In this document: in pieces, positions 55,516 to 64,000 of the stretch
Layout: each line of letters starts with the position of its first letter
Position numbering within the stretch: position 1 is the stretch's first letter
DNA from: Curtobacterium citreum
Lineage (GTDB): Bacteria; Actinomycetota; Actinomycetes; Actinomycetales; Microbacteriaceae
NCBI RefSeq assembly: GCF_006715175.1
Contig: NZ_VFMQ01000001.1
Location: forward strand, 3,534,001 to 3,598,000
Length of the DNA: 64,000 nt
Direction of reading: 5' to 3'
Notes under the pieces: generated by a model
What the model saw: only the letters and a program-made list of their open reading frames with translations
Databases searched by the model: none
What the model was told of the DNA's origin: nothing
Position numbers and translations under genes: made by a program

Positions 55516-55600
55516 TGTGGGTCCTCCTCAGGACTCGGAGAGCAAGCCCCCGGTCGCGAGACCGTTGGCGTGCAGGGTGTGTGTCATTACTGTACTTGGT

Positions 55601-55631
55601 GGCGAGGGGCCCGTCGCCGGGCACCCTCGCC
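55601..55631 (-). terminator. Hairpin in the fusA-tuf gap
   Basis: GGCGAGGGGCCCG (55601-55613) pairs with 55618-55631 with one bulge. It lies 21 bases after the fusA stop. Downstream on the minus strand TACAGT could be a -10 box for a separate tuf promoter, but no good -35 box is seen. Confidence 0.65.
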
Positions 55632-55652
55632 TGTCGAGAGAACGCCGGAGCG

Positions 55653-57767
55653 TTACTCTCCGCTGTTCTTCGCGATGATCTCCTCGGCGACCTTGGCCGG
55701 GACCTGGCTGTAGGTCTCGAAGGTCATCGAGTAGACCGCACGACCAGAGGTCTTGGACCGCAGGTCCCCGACGTAGCCGAACATCTCGGACAGCGGAACG
55801 CTCGCGCGGACCACCTTGACGCCCGAGGCGTCCTCCATCGAGGCGATCTGGCCACGACGGGAGTTGAGGTCACCGATGACGTCGCCCATGTACTCCTCCG
55901 GAGTACGCACCTCGACGGCCATGATCGGCTCGAGGATGGCGGGGCCGGCCTTGCGGGCGGCCTCCTTGTAGGCGATGGAACCGGCGATCTTGAACGCCAT
56001 CTCGGACGAGTCGACGTCGTGCGCCGCGCCGTCCTTGAGGATGGCCTTCACGCCGACGGTCGGGTACCCGGCCAGGATGCCGACCTGCATGGCGTCCTGG
56101 ATACCGGCGTCGACCGAGGGGATGTACTCACGCGGGACGCGACCACCGGTGACGGCGTTCTCGAACTCGTAGACCTTCTCGGCCGTGACTTCCATCGGCT
56201 CGAGGGCGATCTGCACCTTCGCGAACTGGCCGGAACCACCGGTCTGCTTCTTGTGCGTGTAGTCGTAGCGCTCGACGACCTTGGTCAGGGTCTCGCGGTA
56301 CGCGACCTGCGGCTTGCCGACGCTGGCCTCGACCTTGAACTCGCGCTTCATGCGGTCGACGAGGATGTCGAGGTGGAGCTCGCCCATGCCCTTGATCGTC
56401 GTCTGACCGGTCTCGGCGTTGAGCTCGACGCGGAACGTCGGGTCTTCTTCGGCGAGCTTCTGGATGGCCGTGGAGAGCTTCTCCTGGTCGGCCTTCGTGT
56501 TCGGCTCGATGGCGACCTCGATGACCGGCTCCGGGAAGGTCATCGACTCGAGGACGACCTGGTTGGTCGGGTCGCACAGGGTGTCACCGGTGGTGGTGTC
56601 CTTGAGGCCGATGACCGCGTAGATGTGTCCGGCGGTGACGTTGTCGACCGGGTTCTCCTTGTTGGAGTGCATCTGGAAGATCTTGCCGATGCGCTCCTTC
56701 TTGCCCTTGGTCGAGTTGATGACCTGGGCACCGGACTCGATCGAGCCGGAGTACACGCGGACGTAGGTCAGACGACCGAAGAACGGGTGCACCGCGACCT
56801 TGAACGCCAGGGCCGAGAACGGCTCGGTGGCGTCGGGCTTGCGGATGATCTCCTTCTCTTCGTCCTTGACGTCGTGGCCGATCATCGGCGGCACGTCGAG
56901 CGGGGACGGGAGGTAGTCGATGACCGCGTCGAGCATCGGCTGGACACCGCGGTTCTTGAACGCCGAACCACAGAGGACCGGGTAGACCTCGGAAGCGATC
57001 GTGAGCTTGCGGATCGCGCCCTTGATCTCGGCCTTCGTGAGCTCCTCGCCACCGAAGAACTTCTCGAGCAGGGCGTCGTCGGTCTCGGCGACGCGCTCGA
57101 TCAGCTTCGCGCGGTACTCCTCGGCACGGGCCTGGAGGTCCGCGGGGATCTCCTGGACCTCGTACTGGGCGCCCATGGTGACGTCACCCTTGGCATCGCC
57201 CGGCCAGACCTTGGCGTGCATCTCGATGAGGTCGACGACGCCGACGAAGTCGTTCTCGGCACCGATCGGGAGCTGGAGCACGAGGGGCTCAGCACCGAGG
57301 CGGTTGATGATCGTGTCGACGGTGAAGTAGAAGTCCGCGCCGAGCTTGTCCATCTTGTTGACGAAGCAGATGCGGGGGACGTCGTACTTGTCCGCCTGAC
57401 GCCACACGGTCTCGGACTGGGGCTCGACGCCCTCCTTGCCGTCGAAGACGGCGACGGCACCGTCGAGGACGCGGAGCGAACGCTCCACCTCGACCGTGAA
57501 GTCCACGTGACCGGGGGTGTCGATGATGTTGATCTGGTTGTTGTCCCAGAAGCAGGTCGTCGCGGCCGACGTGATCGTGATGCCGCGCTCCTGCTCCTGC
57601 GCCATCCAGTCCATCGTCGCGGCGCCGTCGTGGACCTCACCGATCTTGTGCGTGATGCCCGTGTAGAACAGGATGCGCTCGGTCGTCGTGGTCTTGCCGG
57701 CATCGATGTGCGCCATGATGCCGATGTTGCGGACCTTGTTCAGGTCGGTGAGCACGTCCTGTGCCAC
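55653..57767 (-). CDS. fusA: Elongation factor G
   Basis: A 704-residue GTPase that drives ribosomal translocation. P-loop [14 protein letters not shown], switch [28 protein letters not shown] and [10 protein letters not shown] in domain [17 protein letters not shown] in domain IV. Full length with all five domains. GTG start, 100 bases after rpsG. No second EF-G-like gene is present in the window. Confidence 0.98.
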   Translation of the reverse strand: MAQDVLTDLNKVRNIGIMAHIDAGKTTTTERILFYTGITHKIGEVHDGAATMDWMAQEQERGITITSAATTCFWDNNQINIIDTPGHVDFTVEVERSLRVLDGAVAVFDGKEGVEPQSETVWRQADKYDVPRICFVNKMDKLGADFYFTVDTIINRLGAEPLVLQLPIGAENDFVGVVDLIEMHAKVWPGDAKGDVTMGAQYEVQEIPADLQARAEEYRAKLIERVAETDDALLEKFFGGEELTKAEIKGAIRKLTIASEVYPVLCGSAFKNRGVQPMLDAVIDYLPSPLDVPPMIGHDVKDEEKEIIRKPDATEPFSALAFKVAVHPFFGRLTYVRVYSGSIESGAQVINSTKGKKERIGKIFQMHSNKENPVDNVTAGHIYAVIGLKDTTTGDTLCDPTNQVVLESMTFPEPVIEVAIEPNTKADQEKLSTAIQKLAEEDPTFRVELNAETGQTTIKGMGELHLDILVDRMKREFKVEASVGKPQVAYRETLTKVVERYDYTHKKQTGGSGQFAKVQIALEPMEVTAEKVYEFENAVTGGRVPREYIPSVDAGIQDAMQVGILAGYPTVGVKAILKDGAAHDVDSSEMAFKIAGSIAYKEAARKAGPAILEPIMAVEVRTPEEYMGDVIGDLNSRRGQIASMEDASGVKVVRASVPLSEMFGYVGDLRSKTSGRAVYSMTFETYSQVPAKVAEEIIAKNSGE

Positions 57768-57867
57768 AGGTTCCTCCGGAAGAGTTGTAGGAGAGGTTGG
57801 CGTCCGGGAAGGGCGCCGGGGTTCTTGACCACCGACGCCCTCCCGGTGCCGGGACTACCGGCCGGAC

Positions 57868-58338
57868 TTACCAGCGGTAGTGGGCGAAGGCCTTGTTCGA
57901 CTCGGCCATCTTGTGCGTGTCCTCACGGCGCTTCACCGCGGCACCGAGACCGTTCGACGCGTCGAGGATCTCGTTCATGAGACGCTCGGTCATCGTCTTC
58001 TCGCGACGGGCCTTGGCGTACGAGGTGAGCCAGCGGAGCGCGAGGGTGTTCGCGCGGTGCGGCTTGACCTCGACCGGCACCTGGTAGGTCGAGCCACCGA
58101 CGCGGCGGCTGCGGACCTCGAGGGTCGGACGGACGTTGTCGAGCGCCTTCTTCAGCGTCGCGACCGCATCCTGCTGGTTCTTGGCGGTGACGCCCTCGAG
58201 TGCATCGTAGACGATGCGCTCGGCGAGGCCCTTCTTGCCGTCCAGGAGGATCTTGTTGACGAGCTGCGAGACGATCGGCGCGCCGTACACCGGGTCGGCG
58301 ACGACGGGACGCTTCGGGGCGGGACCCTTGCGAGGCAT
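57868..58338 (-). CDS. rpsG: Ribosomal protein uS7
   Basis: A 156-residue protein of the 30S head at the E site. [40 protein letters not shown] and [20 protein letters not shown] are conserved. It follows rpsL by 5 bases. Confidence 0.98.
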   Translation of the reverse strand: MPRKGPAPKRPVVADPVYGAPIVSQLVNKILLDGKKGLAERIVYDALEGVTAKNQQDAVATLKKALDNVRPTLEVRSRRVGGSTYQVPVEVKPHRANTLALRWLTSYAKARREKTMTERLMNEILDASNGLGAAVKRREDTHKMAESNKAFAHYRW

Positions 58339-58343
58339 CTAAC

Positions 58344-58712
58344 TCAACCCTTCTTCGCGCCGTAGCGGCTGCGGGCCTGCTTACGGTTCTTGACGGCCTG
58401 GGTGTCCAGGGCACCGCGGATGATCTTGTAGCGCACGCCGGGGAGGTCCTTCACACGACCGCCGCGGACGAGCACCATCGAGTGCTCCTGCGGGTTGTGG
58501 CCCTCACCGGGGATGTAGGCCGTGACCTCGGTGCCGTTCGAGAGCTTGACACGAGCGACCTTGCGCAGGGCCGAGTTCGGCTTCTTGGGGGTGGTGGTGT
58601 AGACGCGGGTGCAGACACCACGCTGCTGGGGGTTCGCCTTCAGTGCCGGCGCCTTGGTCTTGACGACCTTCGGCGTGCGGCCCTTGCGAACGAGCTGCTG
58701 GATGGTAGGCAA
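58344..58712 (-). CDS. rpsL: Ribosomal protein uS12
   Basis: A 122-residue decoding-centre protein. [20 protein letters not shown], the streptomycin loop [11 protein letters not shown] (Lys at the position corresponding to E. coli Lys43) and [20 protein letters not shown] (Lys88 equivalent GRVKDLPG) look wild-type and sensitive. The start is TTG with AGGAGA eight bases upstream. First gene of the str operon, with a promoter at 58874-58902. Confidence 0.97.
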   Translation of the reverse strand: MPTIQQLVRKGRTPKVVKTKAPALKANPQQRGVCTRVYTTTPKKPNSALRKVARVKLSNGTEVTAYIPGEGHNPQEHSMVLVRGGRVKDLPGVRYKIIRGALDTQAVKNRKQARSRYGAKKG

Positions 58713-58873
58713 CTGTTCTCCTGGTTCTTCGCTCGTGCTCTGGCCAGCGCGTTCCGCTGGCTTCCTCATCCCACGCCGATCGCCGCCTGACGGCGGAGGA
58801 AGCGGGGATGGATGTCCGAGCCGGCGATGCCGACCCGGGATTTCGGGCGCGCCCGAGGGCGCACACCCAGGAG

Positions 58874-58902
58874 AGCCTACCCGCGCGGTCGGGCGAAATC
58901 AA
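58874..58902 (-). promoter_or_regulatory. Promoter of the str operon
   Basis: On the minus strand, -35 TTGATT (58897-58902), a 17-base spacer and -10 TAGGCT (58874-58879), predicting a leader of about 155 bases. The gap 58713-59049 contains this leader, the promoter and the 3' side of the next gene, and no coding sequence. Confidence 0.75.
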
Positions 58903-59049
58903 TCCGGGCGCGTCGTGGCGCGCACCACCTGCGCGCCGGAGCGGGTACGGTCGGTCGGTTGCCCGCCCGACGGCGGAGGCGAGCCGATCGGCGGGGGTGG
59001 GTCACGCCTCCAGGCCGAGGACCCGACCACCCGGCGGACGGGCGTCGGG

Positions 59050-60180
59050 TCAGGAGCCGGAGTCCGACGAACCGTTGCCGACGGCCGAGACGAACGTCGC
59101 CCCCTGGTCGGTGAAGCCCGTGATGTAGCCGCTCGCGTTGACGTTCATCGGCCCCGCCGAGGCCGTGCCGGTGCCGGCGGAGTTCGAGATGTCCGCCGTG
59201 AACTTCGCGCGCCCGTTGGTGGTGGTCGAGACCAGCCATCCGCGGGAGACCCAGTCACTGACCGCGACGACCGGACGGGACTCGAGCGTCCACTTCTGGT
59301 TCGTGTACGTGTAGGCCGGGTCCTCGCCGTAGGCGTAGAAGCTGCACCCGGGCGGCGCCGTCTCGGTCGAGGCGATGCAGCCGTCGACCCACTTGTCGAC
59401 CGCGTCCTTCGCGGCCTGCTGGCCGGCGTCGGTGAGGGTCGTCTGCAGCGTGACCGGCACCGATCCCACGGCACCGCCGAAGCCCGACACGGTCGTGCGC
59501 TGGGCGTCCGCGGTGAACCACTTGCCGCCGTCGACGGCGATCGAGTACTCCCCCGGCAGGGCCTTGAGCGTCGCGATGCCGTCCTTCGACGTCGTGATCT
59601 CCTGGTCGGCGACGCGGACCGCGGTGCCGCCGGGGCCGCTCACCGCCACCTGCACCTGTCCGAGGCGGGGCGCCTCGAGGTCCCAGACCGGGAAGACGCC
59701 CCAGTCGGTGCCCGTCTTGTCGAGCGTGAACGTCGCGGCGACGTCCCGGCCGCCCTGCTTCAGGTAGGCGCGGACCCGGGCGGTGTCGCCCGCGGTGTCG
59801 GTCGCGGCGATCCGGTAGCCGGTGACCCGCCCGGAGGCCTTGGCGTACGCGGCGTCGGTGAGGAGCACGTCGTCCTTGCCGTGCTCGATGCCCGCTGCCG
59901 AGAGGGCGTCGTCCACACGACCGGCGGTCAGGTCGTCGAGGAAGGCGCGGACCGGTCGGTCGGGCGAGTGCGAGGAGGTGCCGACGGAGAAGCCGACGAC
60001 CCCGGCGACGGCCAGCAGCACGATCGCGGCCCCACCGGCGATGATGCTGATGAGCGGACCGCGGCCGAGTCGCCGCCGAGGCGGCACCGGTCGGGGCGCG
60101 ACCGGCTGCTCGAGCGTGCCCCGGATCGTGTCGACGTGCGGTGTCGCGGCCCAGTCGGCCACCTGTCGCTCCTCGGTCAT
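59050..60180 (-). CDS. Membrane-anchored protein with extracytoplasmic repeats of unknown function
   Basis: A 376-residue protein: cytoplasmic N-terminus with a Pro/Arg stretch, one transmembrane helix at about residues 42-66 (SIIAGGAAIVLLAVAGVVGF), then an extracytoplasmic region. That region starts with a SnoaL/DUF4878-like segment (PVRAFLDDLTAGRVDDALSA) and is followed by beta-rich domains with two cysteines (DGCIASTETAPPGCSF), which may form a disulfide. No enzyme motif is seen. Domain layouts of this type are common in actinobacterial surface proteins. It is divergently far from neighbours and probably monocistronic. Confidence 0.8.
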   Translation of the reverse strand: MTEERQVADWAATPHVDTIRGTLEQPVAPRPVPPRRRLGRGPLISIIAGGAAIVLLAVAGVVGFSVGTSSHSPDRPVRAFLDDLTAGRVDDALSAAGIEHGKDDVLLTDAAYAKASGRVTGYRIAATDTAGDTARVRAYLKQGGRDVAATFTLDKTGTDWGVFPVWDLEAPRLGQVQVAVSGPGGTAVRVADQEITTSKDGIATLKALPGEYSIAVDGGKWFTADAQRTTVSGFGGAVGSVPVTLQTTLTDAGQQAAKDAVDKWVDGCIASTETAPPGCSFYAYGEDPAYTYTNQKWTLESRPVVAVSDWVSRGWLVSTTTNGRAKFTADISNSAGTGTASAGPMNVNASGYITGFTDQGATFVSAVGNGSSDSGS

Positions 60181-60295
60181 GCGTCCCCCGTCGTGCCTGG
60201 TGCGCGCGTGCCTGGTGCGTGCGTGCTCCGGGATCCTACCGCCGGGAGACGACGTCGGACCGGGCTGCGGTCCCCGCGCACCCTGTCCTCGCCCG

Positions 60296-60748
60296 TCAGC
60301 GGTGGTCGTGGTCCGCCGGCGCCTGCTGGGGTGCGGAGCGGGCCTGGTGTCGTGCGGCCGCGATGCCGCCGACGACGCAGAGCAGCGCCACGACGACCGA
60401 GCCGACGACGAAGGGGCTCAGCGCCGAGCCAGCAGGGAACACGAGGAGCTCGGTCGCGTCACCGCGGACGAGGGAGTAGCCGACCGAACCGACCGCGAGC
60501 ATGACGAGGTACGTCGACGCGGCGGCCACGAGTCCGGTCACGCCGGGGTTGCCCTCGCGGATGCCGGCGGCCGTCGTCACGAAGACCACCACGCCGGCCC
60601 CGAGGACCATCGCCGGGCCCAGGTACGCGGTCGCGTCCGGTTGGGGGATCGCCTCGACGTCGGCGAGCAGGGCCTCGAAGCCCGTCACCGCGATGACGAG
60701 CGCGATGAAGAGGACCGACGTCATCGTCGCGATCAGCCACCGGGACAT
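60296..60748 (-). CDS. Four-helix membrane protein of unknown function
   Basis: A 150-residue integral membrane protein with four hydrophobic helices (around residues 6-24, 42-61, 70-90 and 110-130) and a His/Gln-rich end APADHDHR. No family is recognised with confidence. It lies on the same strand 115 bases upstream of the preceding membrane protein, without evident promoter or terminator between. Confidence 0.75.
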   Translation of the reverse strand: MSRWLIATMTSVLFIALVIAVTGFEALLADVEAIPQPDATAYLGPAMVLGAGVVVFVTTAAGIREGNPGVTGLVAAASTYLVMLAVGSVGYSLVRGDATELLVFPAGSALSPFVVGSVVVALLCVVGGIAAARHQARSAPQQAPADHDHR

Positions 60749-60806
60749 GGGGCGATCGTACCGCCGGGCCGCCCACGGGGGCGTCCGGCTGCGCGATCGG
60801 GCCGGG

Positions 60807-61457
60807 TCAGGTGCGGCTGGGCTGCTCGGCCGGCGTCGGCTCGTGTGCCGTGTCGTCCTGCTCCTGTGCCGCTTCGTCCTGCGCCGCCCGGTCCTCTGCC
60901 GTCCGGTCGTTCGTCGCCTGGTCCTGCGCCGCCTGCTCGTTCGCTGCGGCGACGAGGGCGAGCGCGATGGTCGCGGTGATCACCGGGATGGACCCGGTGA
61001 TCGGCACGGTGGGTGCGGACCCGGTCTGGAGGCGCGGCTCGGCCGCGGGGAGCGGTCCGGTCTGGAGGCGCGGCTCGGCCCGGGCGGGCGTGTGCGGCTG
61101 GACCTCGTGGTCGCGGAGCGCGGGTCCGACGACCGGCAGGACCGCGGTCGTCGTCGGCGGCTCCGCGTGCAGGACTGCGGGCCCGACAGCGGTCCGGCCG
61201 GCACGCACCCGGGCTCGGCGCGCGCGACCCATCCGGACCAGCACGACGACCGCGACGACGGCCCAGATGCCGTTCACGATGGTCGACGGGATCGCGTGGT
61301 GGGCGGCGACGTTGATCGCCACCGACAGTCCTCCGACGAGGTTGAACACCTGGTACAGCGGCCCGTTGGGGATCTTCCCGAGCGAGAACAACAGGTAACC
61401 AGCGAGGACGGTTACGGCTCCGAACCAGCCGAGGAACTCCACGATTCCGACCAACAC
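60807..61457 (-). CDS. CBU_0592-like membrane protein with Glu/Ala-rich tail
   Basis: A 216-residue protein. Residues 1-75 hold three hydrophobic helices with FLGWFGAVTVLAGYLLFSLG, NGPLYQVFNLVGGLSVAINV and IVNGIWAVVAVVVLVRMGR, the layout of CBU_0592-like putative permease domains. A linker with two copies of AEPRLQTG follows, then a fourth helix (ITATIALALVAAA) and an acidic Ala/Gln/Asp tail. GTG start with GGAG eight bases upstream; longer readings overlap the pilO end region and are unlikely. Function unknown. Confidence 0.75.
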   Translation of the reverse strand: MLVGIVEFLGWFGAVTVLAGYLLFSLGKIPNGPLYQVFNLVGGLSVAINVAAHHAIPSTIVNGIWAVVAVVVLVRMGRARRARVRAGRTAVGPAVLHAEPPTTTAVLPVVGPALRDHEVQPHTPARAEPRLQTGPLPAAEPRLQTGSAPTVPITGSIPVITATIALALVAAANEQAAQDQATNDRTAEDRAAQDEAAQEQDDTAHEPTPAEQPSRT

Positions 61458-61629
61458 GCGCGACTCCGGGCACGACGAGGAACGGCCGTCCAGAGGCGAC
61501 CGTCCGAGAGGGGGGCGAGCAGTCGCGAGTGCGACGTCGGGAGCATCGTAGGCACACCGACGGGTGTCGCGGAAGTGGGTGCGGCGTGGCGTGGCGCACC
61601 CACTTCGCGGGGTGGGTTCCCAGGGGGTG

Positions 61630-62409
61630 TCAGCCGGCGGGGGTGGCGGTGGCGGAGGGGGTCGCGGACGCGTTCTCGGTCGCCTGCGACACCTGGGCGG
61701 CCTTCGCATCGGCGAGGACGTACACGAACCCCGAGAGAGTCCAGGTGGTCCCGCCTGCGGTCGGGGCAGCGGACGCGTCGGCCGCGGTCTCCTGCTTCTG
61801 CGAGGTGATGCCGTTGACGAGGAACAGGCGCTCTCCGCTCTGCACGCCCTTGGTGAACTGCAGCGCCTGCGCGAACGACCCCGAGACGTCGATGCTCACC
61901 GCGATGGTCGAGAAGTTGGCGCCGGTGATGCGGCTGTCCGTCTTCGTCGCCGGGGCCACGGGCGACGTCGGCGCAGCGGCCGTCGGCTCGCCGCTGGGCG
62001 CCGAGGTCGCGCTCGTGCCGGTGGACGCAGGTACTCCACCGGTCGTCCCGGTCGACGCCGGCGGTGCGTACGCGGCCGCCCACGCGGTCGTGATGCCCGT
62101 CACCGTGACGCCGGACGAGGACGCGACCGCGTCGATCTCCTTGTAGAAGGCTGCGGTGGCGGGGGTCGACGGGACGGAGGCCTCGAGCGTCGCGAGCTCC
62201 TGCTGCTTGCTCGGGAGCTCCTTCGACTGCTCCGCGAGTCGGGCGAGTTCGCTCCGGTAGGTCTCGTTGGTCGCCTCGATGGACGCCTGCTGCTGCCGGT
62301 TCGCCGCGGCGGCGGCCAGCTGCGGTTGCACACCGAGGAAGAACCCGCCGACGAGGACGACGCTGCCGATGACGAGTGCCACGACGAGGTGGAGCCGGTT
62401 CCTGGTCAC
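61630..62409 (-). CDS. pilO: PilO-like type IV pilus assembly protein
   Basis: A 259-residue bitopic protein: short cytoplasmic start, transmembrane helix about residues 7-28, coiled coil about 30-80 (YRSELARLAEQSKELPSKQQ), then a PilO-like alpha/beta domain interrupted by a Thr/Ala/Pro/Ser-rich insert around residues 115-155. PilN and PilO pair on the outer face of the membrane to link the PilM ring with the pilus. GTG start in a GTGA overlap with pilN. Confidence 0.82.
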   Translation of the reverse strand: MTRNRLHLVVALVIGSVVLVGGFFLGVQPQLAAAAANRQQQASIEATNETYRSELARLAEQSKELPSKQQELATLEASVPSTPATAAFYKEIDAVASSSGVTVTGITTAWAAAYAPPASTGTTGGVPASTGTSATSAPSGEPTAAAPTSPVAPATKTDSRITGANFSTIAVSIDVSGSFAQALQFTKGVQSGERLFLVNGITSQKQETAADASAAPTAGGTTWTLSGFVYVLADAKAAQVSQATENASATPSATATPAG

Positions 62410-63158
62410 TTCGATCGCTCCTCGTACTTGCCGTCGTAGGCGGCTTCGTTCACGTGCACGGTCATGTTCACCGTGTAGTGGCCGTCCTCGTCGACACGTG
62501 ACACGGCGTTCGCGTTCGCGTCGACGAACCCCTTCAGCCCACGCACGCGGTCCAGCCAGTCCGGGATCGAGGGCAGCGTCGGGCTGTCCGCGTCGAAGGT
62601 GACCGTGGCGATCCGGACACCCTGCAGCGGGGCGTCCGCCTGTGTGTACGGCGCGAGCGGCGACGCCGAGTCGACGGTCACCCCGGTGATGGCCACACCG
62701 GCGGGCAGCGAGTCCTGGGCGCTCTGCAGGTACGCAGCCCAGTCGATCTCCGTCGCTCCGCCGACCGCCTGCGCCGAACGGACGAGGTCGGAGCGCCCCT
62801 CGACGTCGCGGACGTCCGAGTACTGTCCCTGCTGCTGCAGCAGCGCGGTGCCCTCGCTCTGGGCCGTCCGGAGCTGGCTGGCCGAGGACATCTGGTCCAG
62901 CGCCGTCATCCCGCTCCCGACGAGCACGACCGAGGCGACCACGGCCACCCCGAACCAGACCCGGCGGACGACGACGCGCTGGCGACGGTCGACGAGCACC
63001 TCGGTGGGGAGGAGGTCGACCCGGGGCGAGCCACCGACGACGAGGTCCCGGGGGGCCCGGCGGTTCTGCTGCCTCGAGCGCTGCTCGTGGTCGGACACGA
63101 GCTTGGCGGCCGACGAGGTCGGTCGGACTCCGCGGAGCCGTTCCATCGTGCCGGTCAT
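62406..63158 (-). CDS. pilN: PilN-like type IV pilus assembly protein
   Basis: A 250-residue bitopic protein. The N-terminus contains VDLLPTEVLVDRRQR, the actinobacterial version of the INLLP motif by which PilN binds PilM, followed by a transmembrane helix at about residues 66-86, a coiled coil and an alpha/beta fimbrial-type domain. ATG overlaps the pilM stop by four bases and its own stop overlaps pilO. Confidence 0.85.
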   Translation of the reverse strand: MTGTMERLRGVRPTSSAAKLVSDHEQRSRQQNRRAPRDLVVGGSPRVDLLPTEVLVDRRQRVVVRRVWFGVAVVASVVLVGSGMTALDQMSSASQLRTAQSEGTALLQQQGQYSDVRDVEGRSDLVRSAQAVGGATEIDWAAYLQSAQDSLPAGVAITGVTVDSASPLAPYTQADAPLQGVRIATVTFDADSPTLPSIPDWLDRVRGLKGFVDANANAVSRVDEDGHYTVNMTVHVNEAAYDGKYEERSK

Positions 63159-64000
63159 GCTGCTCGTCCTCCCGCGGCGAGGCCCCAGGCCACCGCCATC
63201 GACTGCCCGCGTTCGGCCACGACCTCCGGCGCGATGCTCCGCGCCCAGTGGACGCCCGCGAAGGGGTCTCCCACGACGGTCGGGACGCCGGTCGTCTCGG
63301 CCAGGGCCTCGCCGAAGCCCGGCAGGCCGCTGCCCGCCCCGGCGAGGACGAGCCGTGCGATCGGCGCGCCGTCGCCCTTCGTGTTCACGAAGTAGTTCAG
63401 CGTGTTGCGGATGCTCGCGATGAGCTCGTTCGTGGCTTCGCGGACGACCGCGGCGGCGCGGACGTCGTCGGCGGTCTGCGCCCGCGCCCCGGTGCCGATC
63501 CAGCGCTTCACGACCTCGGCCTGCTCGAGGGAGATCTCGAGCCGCACGGCGATCTGCTTCGTGACCTCGTCGCCGCCGGTCGGGATGATCCGGACGAAGT
63601 GCGGGACCCCGTGCCGGGCGATGACCACGGTGGTGGCGTTGCCGCCGAGCTCGACGATGGCGGCGGCCGGGACGTCGGCGGGTGCGAGCACGCGGCTGAG
63701 GGCGAACGGGATCAGGTCGACGCCGACCGGGTGGAGACCGGCGAGCTGGACGGCTCGGACGTTGGCGAGCACGGCGTCCTTGATGGCGGCCACGAGCAGG
63801 CCGTGCACGACGGGTCCGCCCTCGCCGCTGCCCTCGGCGATCGGGTAGAAGTCGAGGATGGCCTCGCCCACCGGGACCGGGAGGAGGTCCTGGACCTGGA
63901 ACGGGAGCGACTCACGGATCTGTGCCAGCGGCGCCTTGGGGACGGTGAGGTCCCGCGAGAGCACCCGCTGGTTGCCCATGCCGAGCGCGACGTCCTTGGT
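63155..64000 (-). CDS. pilM: PilM type IV pilus assembly ATPase-like protein (5' end outside window)
   Basis: At least 281 C-terminal residues of an actin-fold cytoplasmic protein that links the PilT/PilB motors to PilN-PilO. DLTVPKAPLAQIRESLPFQV, AAAIVELGGNATTVVIARHG, GGDEVTKQIAVRLEISLEQA and the LVLAGAGSGLPGFGEAL nucleotide-side segment match PilM. The frame is open to the right edge; the ATG at 63979 is internal because coding continues upstream without a stop (ALG, DV). Motor and pilin genes are expected beyond the window. Confidence 0.9.
   Translation of the reverse strand, partial: TKDVALGMGNQRVLSRDLTVPKAPLAQIRESLPFQVQDLLPVPVGEAILDFYPIAEGSGEGGPVVHGLLVAAIKDAVLANVRAVQLAGLHPVGVDLIPFALSRVLAPADVPAAAIVELGGNATTVVIARHGVPHFVRIIPTGGDEVTKQIAVRLEISLEQAEVVKRWIGTGARAQTADDVRAAAVVREATNELIASIRNTLNYFVNTKGDGAPIARLVLAGAGSGLPGFGEALAETTGVPTVVGDPFAGVHWARSIAPEVVAERGQSMAVAWGLAAGGRAA

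Noticed and set aside
55581..57980. Plus-strand open frame of about 800 codons antisense to fusA and rpsG
   Set aside because: The translation is Asp/Val/Leu/Arg low complexity mirroring EF-G codons and has no domain. Antisense shadow.

Overview
The window is high-GC actinobacterial DNA, most likely from Microbacteriaceae (Curtobacterium-like). This is inferred from the roughly 70% GC, many GTG and TTG starts, TANNNT-type -10 boxes, the str/S10/spc/alpha ribosomal order and many class-specific families. No rRNA, tRNA, CRISPR array, insertion sequence or prophage was seen.

Left part (1-20.5 kb). The 3' end of guaB is followed by a DUF559/AbiEi-like protein lying between two clusters of GAGACGCC repeats. 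Then come an orphan amino-acid-type binding lipoprotein, rarD, a solitary groES with two CIRCE operators, a THUMP-like methyltransferase, and the t6A cluster tsaD-rimI-tsaB. The t6A cluster is separated from tsaE by a secreted GH16 enzyme on the other strand. Upstream of tsaE are two overlapping alanine racemase genes, a 25-codon duplicate of the first racemase's 5' end, acpS and glmS. A glutathione peroxidase, coaA, glmM and rpsI-rplM follow.

Accessory part (20.5-34.2 kb). It holds a large secreted nuclease with a C-terminal LAFTG sorting signal and a less GC-rich cassette. The cassette encodes a secreted Trp-rich amphipathic peptide, an ABC ATPase, a permease and a small membrane protein. 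This bacteriocin-and-immunity-like cassette is the best candidate for an undescribed system. Next are truA with an MBL-fold hydrolase, a DrrAB-type exporter whose promoter region carries helically phased direct repeats, an AfsR/SARP-type regulator convergent with it, and a FUSC-family membrane protein.

Ribosomal part (34.3-58.9 kb, minus strand). Reading 5' to 3' on the minus strand: rpsL-rpsG-fusA-tuf; an insertion of topoisomerase IB and an orphan DarT-like protein with a Cys-His cluster; rpsJ to rpsQ; rplN to rplO; secY-adk-map; a divergent LytR/CpsA/Psr gene; then infA-rpmJ-rpsM-rpsK-rpoA-rplQ. Strong hairpins at several junctions (rplE/rpsH, rplO/secY, rpsK/rpoA) suggest that the superoperon is split into subunits. 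There is no rpsN in the spc cluster.

Right edge (59-64 kb). Three membrane proteins of unknown function are followed by pilO-pilN-pilM, overlapping genes for the inner-membrane platform of a type IV pilus; pilM runs off the end.

A family of intergenic palindromes built on GGACGGGAGGCACG recurs through the window. Starts were chosen by ribosome-binding sites, four-base overlaps and family length. No database search was possible, so family names rest on recognised motifs.
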